Positions 12,690-24,075 of a stretch of 64,000 nucleotides of DNA are shown piece after piece. Every line of letters starts with the position of its first letter. Positions within the stretch are counted from its first letter, which is position 1. The DNA comes from Allacma fusca. Lineage: Eukaryota; Arthropoda; Collembola; Symphypleona; Sminthuridae. Under the pieces are notes generated by a model. It worked only from the letters and a program-made list of their open reading frames with translations, did no database searches and was not told the origin of the DNA. The position numbers and the translations under genes are program-made. The stretch lies in contig OX359249.1 in the NCBI GenBank assembly GCA_947179485.1, positions 7,378,001 to 7,442,000 of the forward strand, read 5' to 3'.

Positions 12690-13665
12690 CCAGTTTCATT
12701 CGTTTCCAGATTTTATAAAATTTGTTTCATTGACTCCGCTCAAATTTGCGGCCATCGGGGTTGTAGGCTACCTTACAGACGTGGACCAAAGTGAAACATT
12801 TTTACGGGTATTGAATTCAGCAGTTGTTTATTTCACTACACAATTTTTTCGGAAATACTATTATAATGGTTATACGGGATATATCTATCAAATGGTTTAT
12901 AGGAAATTTTATGGGATTTCTAGAAACTATCACACATCATCTCTGCGTTGAGCATTGTGGACATGTCCCCAAATAATAGATAGCAAAATTTTGGGACGAT
13001 GTTAGACTCAAATGAACCTCTGTAAAATTTGCCATACATACTGTTCCGAAATATTTCTAATTGTAAGTCACAAATTGAGGCCTCAGTAACTTAAAATGTC
13101 AAACAAAGTTTATGAAATGATTTAAAGAGGCAGTTTTTTTCGTTGTTTCCATATTGCCTTACTTATTTGATTCACTTGAGCAGAACTTTTTACTTGGAGT
13201 TGGAATGAATCCCCATTAAATCTACAGTTTTCCGAAATATTTAGGCAGAAACTGTTTTCTACATCTTTATTCGCGAACATAAATTTCCCAAACTTTGCTC
13301 TCTGTTTTTACAAGCCATAGCTACAATTCTCAACGTAGAGTTTCCTGGAAAGCCCATAAAATTTCCTACACAAGAGCGTCAAAATATATTTGCGAAAAGT
13401 ATTAAGCTGAAATAAACAACTACCGAAGTCAAAACTCGTACTAAATTCAGCCTTTGGGTCACGTCTGTGACACCGAATTTCCTACAAATCAGCGTCAAAA
13501 AGTATTGCGAAAATATTTGGCACTGAACCAAACAGCTGAATTCAATTCCGTAAAAATGTTTAAATTTGGTCCACGTCTGTAACCCATGTGACGAAAACAT
13601 TGAGCGAGGTCAATGAAACAAATCTGAGAACATCTGGAAAAGAATTTGTACAAACTGAGGGAAAG
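12690..13665. mobile_element. Inverted-repeat (fold-back-like) element, degenerate
   Basis: The left part (about 12690-12935, +) and the right part (about 13330-13665, read as reverse complement) share a chain of landmarks: TTTGTTTCATTGAC, TTACAGACGTGGACCAAA, AACATTTTTACGG, ATTGAATTCAGC, GTTGTTTATTTCA and TAGGAAATTTTATGGG. The arms enclose about 400 bp of unrelated sequence. No transposase frame was recognised. The same TTTCATTGACCT...ACAGACGT signature occurs inverted in HTT intron 7 (22060-22600), so this is a dispersed family. Ends and target duplication are not resolved. Confidence 0.5.
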
Positions 13666-15742
13666 AAGCCAAATGTTTGTAACTGGAATGATTTGTTCAA
13701 ATAGGTTCGGAAATGTATTCTAGATTTTAAACATGGCTGTATAAGCGCAAAGATTTGCGAAAGAAATTTTTGTAATATGCCCACTTTGGACGTTTTGGTA
13801 TGTCTGCCATGGAGTCAGCATCTCCTGTTTTAAGGTTGGTGGAATCCTCAAGACTCAAGTTTTATTTTCCCATTTCAAATGCCGGAAAAAAACGAAACCT
13901 CATCTCATTGCTAATTTCTGATGAATACCACGAGGTAGTAAGTAACTGTATTTCAATGATTTAATTAATACTTTCAATTTTCTTATTCATTAGTACTAGA
14001 ATAATTGTTTTTAGTTTGTAGATTGGCGAAGTATTGAACTAGAAGAATGCAAAAGTCGTTATTTCCCCTTAAATCATTCTTCTGTGCTTCAAGCTGAAAA
14101 AGATCATAATATTTTAAACTCGTTTTGAGTTAGTTTGATAATTTTTGTTAAATTACTTATGAGAATAGGATAATTATGCAAGGTACCTTATTTCTAAATG
14201 GGATGATACAGGCACTTGCAGACTTGGCTCTCAGAGAAAGGATGCGGTGGGGAAATCGACGGTTTAGTGGACCTGCCAAATTTGGCGAGTAAAAATGATG
14301 CGAATGGGAATTTCCGAATCGAATTCGATTTTTTGAAATTATTTGGGAACTCCCGATAACACTCAGTTTAACGGATCTCAATGGAAGATTGTCTGTCCAT
14401 CTGTGTAGTGAATGTAGTAATGTGATTGTAGATAGCGCAAATTTGCCTTAGAACCATAAGGTGCTAATGAAAATTAATCCAGTCCGTACCGTAGTTTTCT
14501 TTACTATTTGGTCTTACTTTGTTTACTTAACAAATGTCATTTTTCTACAAAATTAATTTTGTATGAAGGATATATATAACCTTTGTATTCCTAGGATGCA
14601 ATACTTCATATTCGCGTAGTTTGTCTCCATTATTGAGAATATTTCTTGTCATAATTCCCACAAAGAAAGAAGACTCAAAAAACAATGATTGTCGGAAATA
14701 CTGTTTTTGAACCATGTTTTGCCTTTTTTCGGATCACCTGTCAGTGTGCCATTAGAGGTAAGCAGTGCTCTGGCGTTTACCCCGACCTGTTTCTGAAGTA
14801 ATAAAGTACGTGAATCTCCTCGGGATCTCCCTACGTACTAGAATAAAAAAATAATTGGTAGTTCATGCAAAGTATTTTCTTAATTTTTTATGAAGTGTAT
14901 TTACTGAAACTCCAGATTCTTGCCGGTGAACATGAACTATAATAGACATCGTACTTCCCAGTTACCATTGACACCTGCCGTTGATTTAAAATGTTATCAC
15001 TGCACAAAAAATAATCTGCCATCAGCAACTACCTGCTAAGTCGCTGGTATGGGGTGAAGCCCAACCATATCTAAAATGTTTATACACATAATGTTGAACG
15101 TTAACTATTGTGCAATACAAAGCTTATCTGACAGTGTGGAGTATAACGTTGGTGCTTAAACACATCCACGTAAGTACGGCCATTATAAAATGGTATAAGA
15201 ATAATTATTCTATTTTTTGCACTCTTGAGATTGTATTGATCTAACGCTTTATTACATTTCGCGTGTATATTCGTAATCAGTAATCAGAATTATTACACTT
15301 TTTGAGAAACGTTTTACAATCAAATGCAAATCACCCGTAACCGAGTTCAATCGACATCTACCTCTTGACAATTTAATGTCAACAACAAATCTGACAATAT
15401 ATGACTCAAGCTTTACATTCCAGTTTTTGTACAAATTTATTTGCGTGTGTTTACTAAAGATCTTTTTAATTTTATGAGGTCAAACGGAACATCCGATCTC
15501 CTTCAGAAACAATAGACTTCTTCCTTTTGTCTAATCTACACCTGGAAATATTTTTAATTGGTTGGTATCATGGTATGGTTGGTGGCTATCGGGGCAAGAG
15601 AGAAACAACAGACCAAAACCTGCACAATATATATTTTCCGTTTCTCTTCGCCCCTAAAAATTAATGTAACCATCAGTGATTTTGGAAAATCCGTAGTTCA
15701 GTTTCTAAATGCTGGAATCTACTGTTGCTAATGAGCTACCTG
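13666..15742. other. Intergenic, nothing recognised
   Basis: AT-rich DNA with only short frames on either strand. No splice-linked coding, RNA gene or clear repeat ends were seen. Confidence 0.45.
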
Positions 15743-16816
15743 GGGCCTATTTCACCAAGCGCTCTTCACTCCTCAATTTTCACTTTTCATTTGGTTTTGA
15801 AAAGTTTTTGTTCCACCATTGCACTTAGCATTTGTAAATTGCAAAATGCAAAGTAGTAACTTTTCACACCCGATTTTGCAATTTACGTTTCACAATACTC
15901 GCCGGGAAAATGCAAAAGTGCAGAGTTTTGCAAATTTCCATGAAATGAATGCAAAGGGTCTCCACCTTTTGCACTTGGTACATGTAGCATTAAATATATG
16001 TAGTTTCTCCACTTACCCGTTTAAAAAATTGGTTTACTTATTTAAAATTCCAATCTAAACTCCAACTAAGTTGATTTTGTGCCCTGAAATTGCGTCATAA
16101 CAATAAGGTACGTATCATATTACCATTTGTTATTATTGTCTATAAGTGTAAATTTATTAAGACAAAATACGCATTTCCATAATTTTTTAAATGTTTTAGA
16201 AGAATCAAAATGAATCTGCTGTTTGATAGCAGTGACGAAGTAGATGATGACACTGCGTATACCCTCAGAGTTTACCGAACCCAAATTAACTTTACCATCG
16301 AAAAGTTCCGAATGAGATCCTCCGAAATAGAACATATCCTAGAAAGAGTAGGGACCGTTTTAAGCAAAAAATAAATATGAATAATGCAATGTCGCCGGAG
16401 GAGCAGTTACTAATAGCGTTCCACTGGCTGGGTAATGGCCGGGCGGGGACAGTATCATGGCGTTGCTGACATGCATGGTATCAGCAAATCAATTGTTTGT
16501 CGTGTTGTCAAAAAAAACTACTAAACTACAATAGTTTAAACTACTCACCAACCATGATCCAGGATAAAACGAATGGTGATAACGAGATCTTCTGGGACTT
16601 TGTGAGGCAATATGATATGAACTTAAATATTCCATTGGGTGCTCATCATTGTATGTTTGCACTTGATGTTTACCGTTCGAAAATTTGCACTCCTCACTTT
16701 AAATGCAAAGTTGGTGAGTTTGCTTTGAGATTTGCTCCGCACTTTTCACTTTGCGTTTATCGCAAAGTGAAAAATGAAAATTGAAAAGTGAAGAGTTGAA
16801 TTGGTGAAATAGGCCC
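15743..16816 (+). mobile_element. PIF/Harbinger-type DNA transposon, non-autonomous
   Basis: The left end starts GGGCCTATTTCACCAA and the right end is its reverse complement (TTGGTGAAATAGGCCC). The subterminal regions are also inverted (CTCTTCACT, CAATTTTCA and CACTTTTCA motifs). Directly outside both ends is CTG (15740-15742 and 16817-16819), a 3-bp target duplication. Three base pairs is the usual size for PIF/Harbinger elements, although TWA is the more common sequence. The 1,074-bp body keeps a broken N-terminal transposase segment but lacks the DDE catalytic domain, so it cannot move by itself. Confidence 0.8.
16210..16524 (+). pseudogene. Broken Harbinger transposase N-terminal fragment
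   Basis: Three adjacent pieces sit in different frames. 16210-16374 begins MNLLFDSSDEVDDD and contains RSSEIEHILERVG. 16377 onward contains MSPEEQLLIAFHWLGNG. 16450-16524 contains QYHGVADMHGISKSIVCRVV. The last two match the helix-turn-helix region found before the catalytic domain of PIF/Harbinger transposases (established family pattern, recognised by eye). An internal stop and at least two frame breaks separate the pieces, and no DDE motif follows. It lies between the terminal repeats of the element at 15743-16816. Confidence 0.7.
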
Positions 16817-17329
16817 CTGGTGTAAATCGTTGACAATCCTGTAATGGGTGGTGAGTGAATCTCTTATTGTTATAAATATCCCATGGTAATAATTCGCCTG
16901 AAAAGTTCTATGTGGGGGCTTCTTTATAACAGCAATTCATTCATATATACTTCAATAACTGATAACTTGGTTGACTACGACTATACACTGGATAGTTAGG
17001 TTGCATTCTATTCATAAGATCATACCAAAGACGTCAAAGTTTTATGTAGTCCCAACTAAACACACTCTTATAAAAAAAACAAAGTGTGTTAACTATATAA
17101 GGATGTGCTCTGCTCAAGTGCAGATTAGTTTTGTCTCTACAGAGTCAAACCACAAAAAGAAATATTGATAAATGCTCTCTTCGAAAGCTAGGTGTATATA
17201 ATTATTATAAGCAAAAGTTTTGACGAACGCGTCATCAAAAGAACCGACTGTAATAATTGCTTTCAAAAGGTAGCAAGAGAATAGCCCTAGTTCTATATAA
17301 AATGGTTGTGAGCACAATGCTTTTTAGGG
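16817..17329. other. Short intergenic stretch, nothing recognised
   Basis: No coding or repeat signal beyond chance open frames was found on either strand. Confidence 0.4.
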
Positions 17330-17865
17330 TGGCGTTCGCCCCCTACTAAAATACCTTGTCTGTGCATCCGTGTGTCCCTCATCACGATTACTCAAAACCT
17401 ACTTGGGCCGATTTCAATGCAACTTTTTGCCGAACTTCGTAATGACAGCAGTTAGCCTGGGTTTGTTTCTGGTTCAAACCGGACTAACAGAAAAATCAAT
17501 GACAACTAAAAGAATCGTGAAATTTCGACATTTCAATTAAATCTCAAACAGTATTACTCGGATTTCAATGAAGAGGGCATTATTTATATCAGTAGTATTA
17601 CTCTCTACCAATTGGGTTGGAGTAGGCCTAACAGTTTTTTTAAATTCTTTAAATTTTGGGGAAAAAATTAAACGACGGTTATCTCAAACACTTTTGCCGG
17701 GATTTCAATGAAACGTTTTGTGAACATCACTTGTGTCAGCAGTAAGTCCGAGTTCTTATTTGGTTGAAATCGGGCAGATTGTTTTTCAGGAAAAAATACT
17801 TCAAATTTGAAAATTTTAATTAAACGATGGTATTCGATGTCATTACTACGCACTCTATGGCCAGT
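17330..17865. repeat. Degenerate long-period tandem repeat
   Basis: Three diverged units of roughly 140-150 bp each carry a version of ATCTCAAAC... then GGGATTTCAATGAA, near 17388, 17541 and 17682. Two units also share a GTCAGCAGTAAG-like segment followed by a TTCAAACCGG or TTGAAATCGGGC tract. The leading portion (GGGTGGCGTTCGCCCCCTA...) resembles the patch at 11725-11830. The family is not known to me and no protein is encoded. Confidence 0.45.
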
Positions 17866-18033
17866 AGCTAATTATACATATAGGTTTAGCACACAACTTA
17901 CTGTGACGACCTTTAGCTGACGCCACCATACGCGTAGCCTCGAATTATCGCGCAGCGACTTTTATTATTTATTATATTGGCAGTACAGAGATTGCCTGAT
18001 GAGATGATTACAGGGAAGCATTCAGGGGAGTAA

Positions 18034-18513
18034 CCAGAAACAATATCCGGCTGCCATCTGCTGGGTCGTATATATGGACTTTTTGTCCACGACTCCGGGT
18101 GGAATGGAAGTCAAAGCTTAATTAATTGTGGTCATATCATTCTGCTTCATGCTTTTGGGTTTACAAAGGATCAATTACCCATGATCTGTCAAATCTCTCA
18201 AATGACAAGCGTCCAACAAAATTTTTGGAAATTATTGGATGTTCCTGCTGACGCGTTCCTTCTCCGGAATTTCTTCAAGGTAACTGACCCAAATCAAATC
18301 ATTTCGATGATTGAAATTCAACTGCTTAAGCAACTAAACTTAGATTTATCAGAGCATCAAATGTGCGTAACGTCGTCCTCCACTTATAATTGCACCAAAC
18401 TAACAAACCATATCCTACCCTGTCTGTGCAATCGAGTTAAACAGGGCTTCGGACTCAGTGAGGTCGGGAAAGTGTCTCTTGGTGAAATCCTCCTATTTCC
18501 GACTTACAATTAG
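18034..18513 (+). CDS. Unrecognised open frame, 160 codons (115 codons before or 110 from the first ATG)
   Basis: The frame is open from just after the stop at 18031-18033 to the TAG at 18511-18513. The first Met is at 18181 (110 residues). Upstream, in frame, it reads LLGRIYGLFVHDSGWNGSQS. From the Met it reads MICQISQMTSVQQNFWKLLD and later FLLRNFFKVTDPNQII. The composition looks like real protein (balanced hydrophobics, several W, C and H), with no signal peptide. A good donor-like site (AAG|GTAACT, about 18279) lies inside, so the true exon may stop there. It could be an exon of a larger gene or a retained gene fragment. I do not recognise the family. Confidence 0.3.
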   Translation, partial: PETISGCHLLGRIYGLFVHDSGWNGSQSLINCGHIILLHAFGFTKDQLPMICQISQMTSVQQNFWKLLDVPADAFLLRNFFKVTDPNQIISMIEIQLLKQLNLDLSEHQMCVTSSSTYNCTKLTNHILPCLCNRVKQGFGLSEVGKVSLGEILLFPTYN

Positions 18514-20512
18514 TTTAGAAAATTGCTTATGTGTATGAACCGATTGCTTTGAAATAATATACCGGTAGATACGGTCTACACAACAGAGAGTACCTTCCAC
18601 AATTGTGTAGCCTTATTAGATCTTGGAGAGTCTAGGGGGCAAAGGTTATTAATTACCCTGGGCTAATAATTTGTATAAGAAATGCAAAACTCGATATAAA
18701 TCCAGAAGCGGTGAGGATAGAAACACTTGCAATACCTCTCTCGAACCGGGATGATATCCCCGAATCAAATTTTGTTTTTAATTTACGGGTTTTCAAAATT
18801 TTGACCCGTTAATACTGACCTATTTTTTGACATTTGGTGTTGCCACAAAAAACGATTTTGAGTCCTCGAAATACGTACTAAAAACTAGAAGAACTTTGGT
18901 CTCGCAAGGCACATCTTGGTGGATATTAGCATATTGTAAAGGTATTTAATTGCTTTACAAGTTAAAATCAAAGTCAAGTTCCGAAATCCCTCAAACTCGG
19001 TGGGGTATTTAAATTTATCAATTATTTTATCAAAATTTCTATATTTATTTTCGCCAAGATGGAATCATCAGTTACTTGGCCCTCCCACCTCAGCCAGATA
19101 TTCCCACAATCTGAACGTTGGCTGTAGAGTAGAAAACAAGCCACCAAGGGACTTGTTTTTGTGTCAGTTCAGTTATTAATTAATTACATCAGTCGAAAGT
19201 ACCCTGTAGCCATAAAATCACTGCGGTAAGAATAAATCATCTTTACATTCGATAAATTGAGTCTTAACTTCGGTTAATCATTGTACGTTAACGCGGTTCT
19301 TACCTAATGCTAACTTATAGCACTAGCAATTGTATACGCGGTCAAGAGCTAATTGACGGGATATTATAATGTAGGAAATGTAGGTTCTACAACTACACTG
19401 TACCTAATTCCACACAATAATCCAACTAAATGGATAGAAAAATTTACCTAAGGTAAATCAATAGAATTAAACCAATTATTATACAAATTCTTTTGTTTTT
19501 TTTACATAGTTCTAAGTCTTATTTGACTAATTCATGTAACGTAATTATATTTACATGAAATATATTTTGTTAGAATTGGGTGTACAGATAGACAATGAAA
19601 TCTAGTAACGAGATGAATTCAGTGGTTACCTCAAGTTCAGGGGCCTGAACCTCAAAACACATTGAATGGATGGGTAACCCCGCAGTGCAGGTCTTTTTTA
19701 CTAGTCTATAGTAAATACCAGTCCCCCACACACCGTATACACACACACACACACACTATGTAAACACAAGAACTTGATTGGGAGATGTTCTTTTTTAGAG
19801 CAGAAGTTGAATACAGAGTGAAGGAGTATGTAATAATAAGAGGTTGTAAAAATCTATCAAAGGAAGGTATTATATTGTACCGTGTTAATAAAGTGTGTGC
19901 TAATTGTGACAAATAGGAACCAAAATTCCTTCAAAAGCCCTTCAAAAAAAAAATTCATTAAAGTGGTCGGACGAATTTGGTTGTCCTTCAAACGCTGTCA
20001 GTGTCAGCTCATAATAGTTAAACGAAAGTCATTTTAAAACTCCCCAAAATACAGGATTAATTGTATTTACCTTTATTAAAAGTGCATAATAATATAGTAG
20101 ATCATGCCGAGTGTCAAAGGTTGATATTAAAAATTATTGCCATCCTTTGAATTGGAACTGCAAAGGTGTACAACAAAAGTAAGTAGATGGTCTTCTTATG
20201 ATTATTCTGTTGTAATTTTTATTATAGAAAGCTAAATGCATTTTTATATTCAATATTCAGCTATGGTCACACCGTCACACGTATCTTTGTGGACTCATAA
20301 GCACTGACATTGGATTGTGGAAATATGAAATCCCACTTATTGTTGGGAATGTGAACTGTTTGACTGTTTGTGTATTTGTATGGGAAGGATGCCTTATATG
20401 GGATATTAATTGGATGCTTGGCTCTTCATTATTTGTTTTTAATTTTCATAGGAAATGGTTAGTTTGACTTTCTGACCTCACACCTACATTTTTACTGTTC
20501 TCGGTTTACAAG
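18514..20512. other. Upstream flank of HTT, no gene seen
   Basis: AT-rich non-coding DNA including a short CA microsatellite at about 19739-19756. The HTT promoter and 5' UTR must lie in its right part. The 50 nt before the start codon are pyrimidine-rich, but no convincing TATA box or initiator could be fixed. Confidence 0.4.
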
Positions 20513-23500
20513 ATGGAGAAGATTTTGAAGACATTAGAAGCCCTCAAAGTACCCACATTGTCTAGTCTCGACAGCAGTGTTCCAGGGAATATTAATACTG
20601 CAGTCGCGGCTGCTTGTGATTCTGTTAAAACAAAGTATGCGTAACCTGTGTTATGTTTTTTTTTATTAGGATGTATGTATGTGTTGGATCGTTAGTGCTT
20701 AACTTGTGCGGATTAACATTCTTTTGATGTTGTTGTGGTTTTATAGGAAAAAGGAAAGAATTAGTTATTGCATTACTGTCACCGATTCTGTGTGTTCTGG
20801 TAGTATACAGACGCTGGGTGACTATCCAAAGGTATGAGCGGTCTCATAACTGTACCTCATGTTTTATTGTCCATTGGGAGGTTGTTGTATTTTGTGTTGA
20901 AATATTTGCATATTTCCATTCAGATTCTTGAGAAGGTCACTGAAGTCTTATTTCAACTCTGCAATGATCCGGACTCGGATATACGATTGGTTGCATCAGA
21001 CTGTTTGCACAGAATAGTGCGGGTGAGTTTTTTATTTTCTTATTTTCATTTTAGAAGGGCTTATTGTTCAGGTCAGTGACTTTATCTTTTTTAAACATCA
21101 CAGACTGTCAAAGATCAATTTCAGCACCGGTTTCAAATGGAAGTCTATAAGGAAATTAAAAAGAATCAGAATCCGAGATCGCTGCGTCTGGCATTGAACT
21201 TGTTTGCGTTTATGAGTCCCTTAATCAGGTAACGTAAATAAACTGTATAAAAATGGGTTGTAGCAATAATTGGGTTTTGTATAACTGCTCAAAAAGTACA
21301 ATGTTTGCTATTTTTTCAGGCCACAAAAATGTCGTGTTTTCATGTTAAGTTTACTTCCATGTTTTGCTCAAATCGCAAGACGGACCGAGGAAACTCTGTA
21401 TGAGCACTTACCACCGTCTTTTTGTGAAATATTTAAGAATTTAGGGCCATTTGTAAATGATAATGAAGTTAAGGTTAGCAAGCCGTTCAGTAGAATTTTG
21501 AGTGGGTTGCAGTAGTCAGTATTTAATTGAAGTGCCAGTGACACTTATGTATACTCTTTGTTTGTAGATGCTGTGTAAGGATTTCATTTCTAATCTGGAA
21601 TCAAGCTCGGCTATTTTACGTCGATCATCGGCTTCCATTCTGGTCTATATATGCCAGTATTCGAGAAAACCGCATGTATTCCTACCAAAGTTACTTTCTC
21701 AAGTGACAGGTTAGGGTGGTTTTGTAACCAGTACAGTTGTTTTTGATGTTGAATTAAGTGCAGGGGGGAACGTGTGTATACTATATTATTGTTTATAGAA
21801 CTTCTGATTCCGAATTTAATGGAGAAAAGTGTTTCTGTCATCATTGGTGCTCTCCTTTGCATTCGTCAGTGTATCCAGCCCTTGTTCGAGCAATTACGGC
21901 ATAATTTTGAAAAGAAATCTCCCGATCAAGATTCTGTGGTCAAAAATCTTATTCAGGTTGGATTCTTGGCTACTGCCTATGTACATTTTTATAAATAACC
22001 TATGTACTGGGTGTAAGAAAATATTTTCCTTCTAGCCTATATTAGAGACAACGATGCAAAACATCTAATTCTCCGGTTTTCTTAATGATCATTGATGTGA
22101 AACAAAGTCGATGATTCTTAAGATTTCAGAAGTTACATCATTTTGTTCCTGGTCAAAAGTTTCCGTAATTTTCTTTCGGCGCTCGTGTATAGGAAATTGT
22201 ATTGACTTTTCAAGGATCCATCTGACATGTCCTTGGCTTTTGGAATTCCAATGGTCAGAATTTTTATCGCAGAGTTATGCGATAAAATGAAAATCAATCC
22301 ACATAAAATTCACAACAACCCCAATAATTTTACACATTTTTATAAATGCTAGAGCGTTTCTGAGAAAATGGTTTTAACATAAATTCCTTCTTTTCCATTG
22401 CTCCAATTTTTCACCTGAGGCCAAATTTCTTAAATCGAAAGTCAAATGTTTGGAAAAAAATTGACTGGGAACAAAATATTGTAATTTCTTAGTTAAAAGA
22501 AATAAGTAATCTCGACTTTGCTGTACGTCTGTAAATATTGACCGAAATTATTGATCTAGGTCAATGAAACAAATTTCAAGAAATCTGGAGAATTCTCTTG
22601 AAAATGGGTGAATCACATTTTGTGCGTCGCTATATGGGCTATGGGACAAATGCTTATTTAAACCATGTATAACACAATTTTAATAGCATGATGGAAAATA
22701 TCTCAGGTTTATGAGATGTGTATGATTCTTTGCAATCATGACGACCACAATGTCATCACAACAAGTTTAGAGACTCTACAGCAACTTTTTAGCTCTCCAG
22801 TTGAGCAAGTTGTACAACGACTAGTATCACCTTCTGGAATTCAGAACAGCTTAGATACTGACAAATGGGACCTAAAAACTCATGAAAATAGTCAGAAGTC
22901 ATCAAGTGAGTGGTTCTGATTCAACTGACCTTTTTTAATCATTGCTTTCTGAAGTTAGATTTAATCAAAAGGCAATATTGGTATCTTTTAAAAATTATGC
23001 GTATTATTGTGTCATCTATCTCGTATGAAGCAGAACTTAGTATGTTTTGTTGTAGTTAAGTTTTAATTGCGCAGTAACTGCTAGGCTGTCTATTTTTGGA
23101 AGTAATTTCTCAGTTTGTTGATACGCTTTTACAAGATAATAGTTTTACAGAACCTTGGTGATATATGTGATCTGTTTTCAGGCATGTGTAGCTTGGCCTT
23201 TTCGGACACTACCAACCTTCTTGAAGGGGATTCCGATGTTCCAAATTTTAGGAGCTTGATATCCTCTACAACCAGTGAGATTCGAGAAGATTTTGATGTA
23301 GATATTTCAATCACAAGTAGCAGAAGAAATTCTGACCTCTTTAACTTAGATGGAAATCATGGTTAGTTAGAACCTTATTTTTTATAACCGATTTATTTGG
23401 TATAATTTATGAATTTCTGTTATTAAATATAAACAAAGAATTTATATGTGAAACTAAATATGTATAATTTCCTGTGGGGTTTTAAGAGGCTGAATTTGGA

Positions 23501-24075
23501 AGTACATTAGAAGTTTTTCAACCCTCGGATGATGAGCAAGTACCAAATTCATTTTCTCTGCCGATTGATAACTTCCCAGAATTACATATTGGATCCCTTT
23601 ATATGGCAAACGTACCTATTTATTACTGTGCAAGATTCCTGACTTATAATTTCTTGCTTGCAGGTACAAGTATACTTATTGATGAAGATGTAGATGAATG
23701 CAGATCTAAAATTTGCCCTATAAATTGCAAATGTTTTAATTCAATGTTATTTCAGGGCAGAAAGGTCACTTACGACCAGACATAGAGGTTCGGATTAGTG
23801 TGAAAGTTTTGGCTTCGAATTGCCTCATAAATTTAATTAGTATATGTCCGCAAATATTTTCACTTCCTCTATCTGTGGATGCGAATGATTCAGAAAGTGC
23901 TACTACACAAACTGTTGACGACATCTTGTTGTTTATGAAACATTCAGATCCTTTGCTACGAGGATCTTGCTACATTTTGATTGGAAATCTTATAAATTCT
24001 ATTCTCAGTGCTCAGTTGGAAGATTCCAAGGAATTAAAAGTACAAGTTGGTGATCTGATTCCGTACCTGGATGAG
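20513..24075 (+). other. HTT: HTT coding exons 1-11 (N-terminal HEAT domain and linker)
   Basis: Exons by frame and GT-AG sites: 20513-20634, 20747-20831, 20924-21022, 21104-21228, 21320-21473, 21568-21709, 21799-21956, 22707-22905, 23182-23361, 23487-23663, 23756-24075. All junction phases agree. Exons 8-10 hold the short disordered linker (SSTTSEIREDFDVD, SFSLPIDNFPELH). Exon 10 then re-enters conserved sequence at VPIYYCARFLTYNFLLAG, which matches vertebrate PLVHCVRLLSASFLLTG. Confidence 0.88.

Noticed and set aside
20513-20831. Polyglutamine tract in huntingtin exon 1
   Set aside because: Looked for after the N17-like helix; the sequence goes straight to PTLSS with no Q or P run.
23664-23755. 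Coding continuation of HTT exon 10 (TSILIDEDVDECRSK...)
   Set aside because: The frame is open but sits between a strong donor (CAG|GTACAAG) and acceptor (TTTCAG|GG). The flanking sequence matches huntingtin only when this 92-nt piece is removed.
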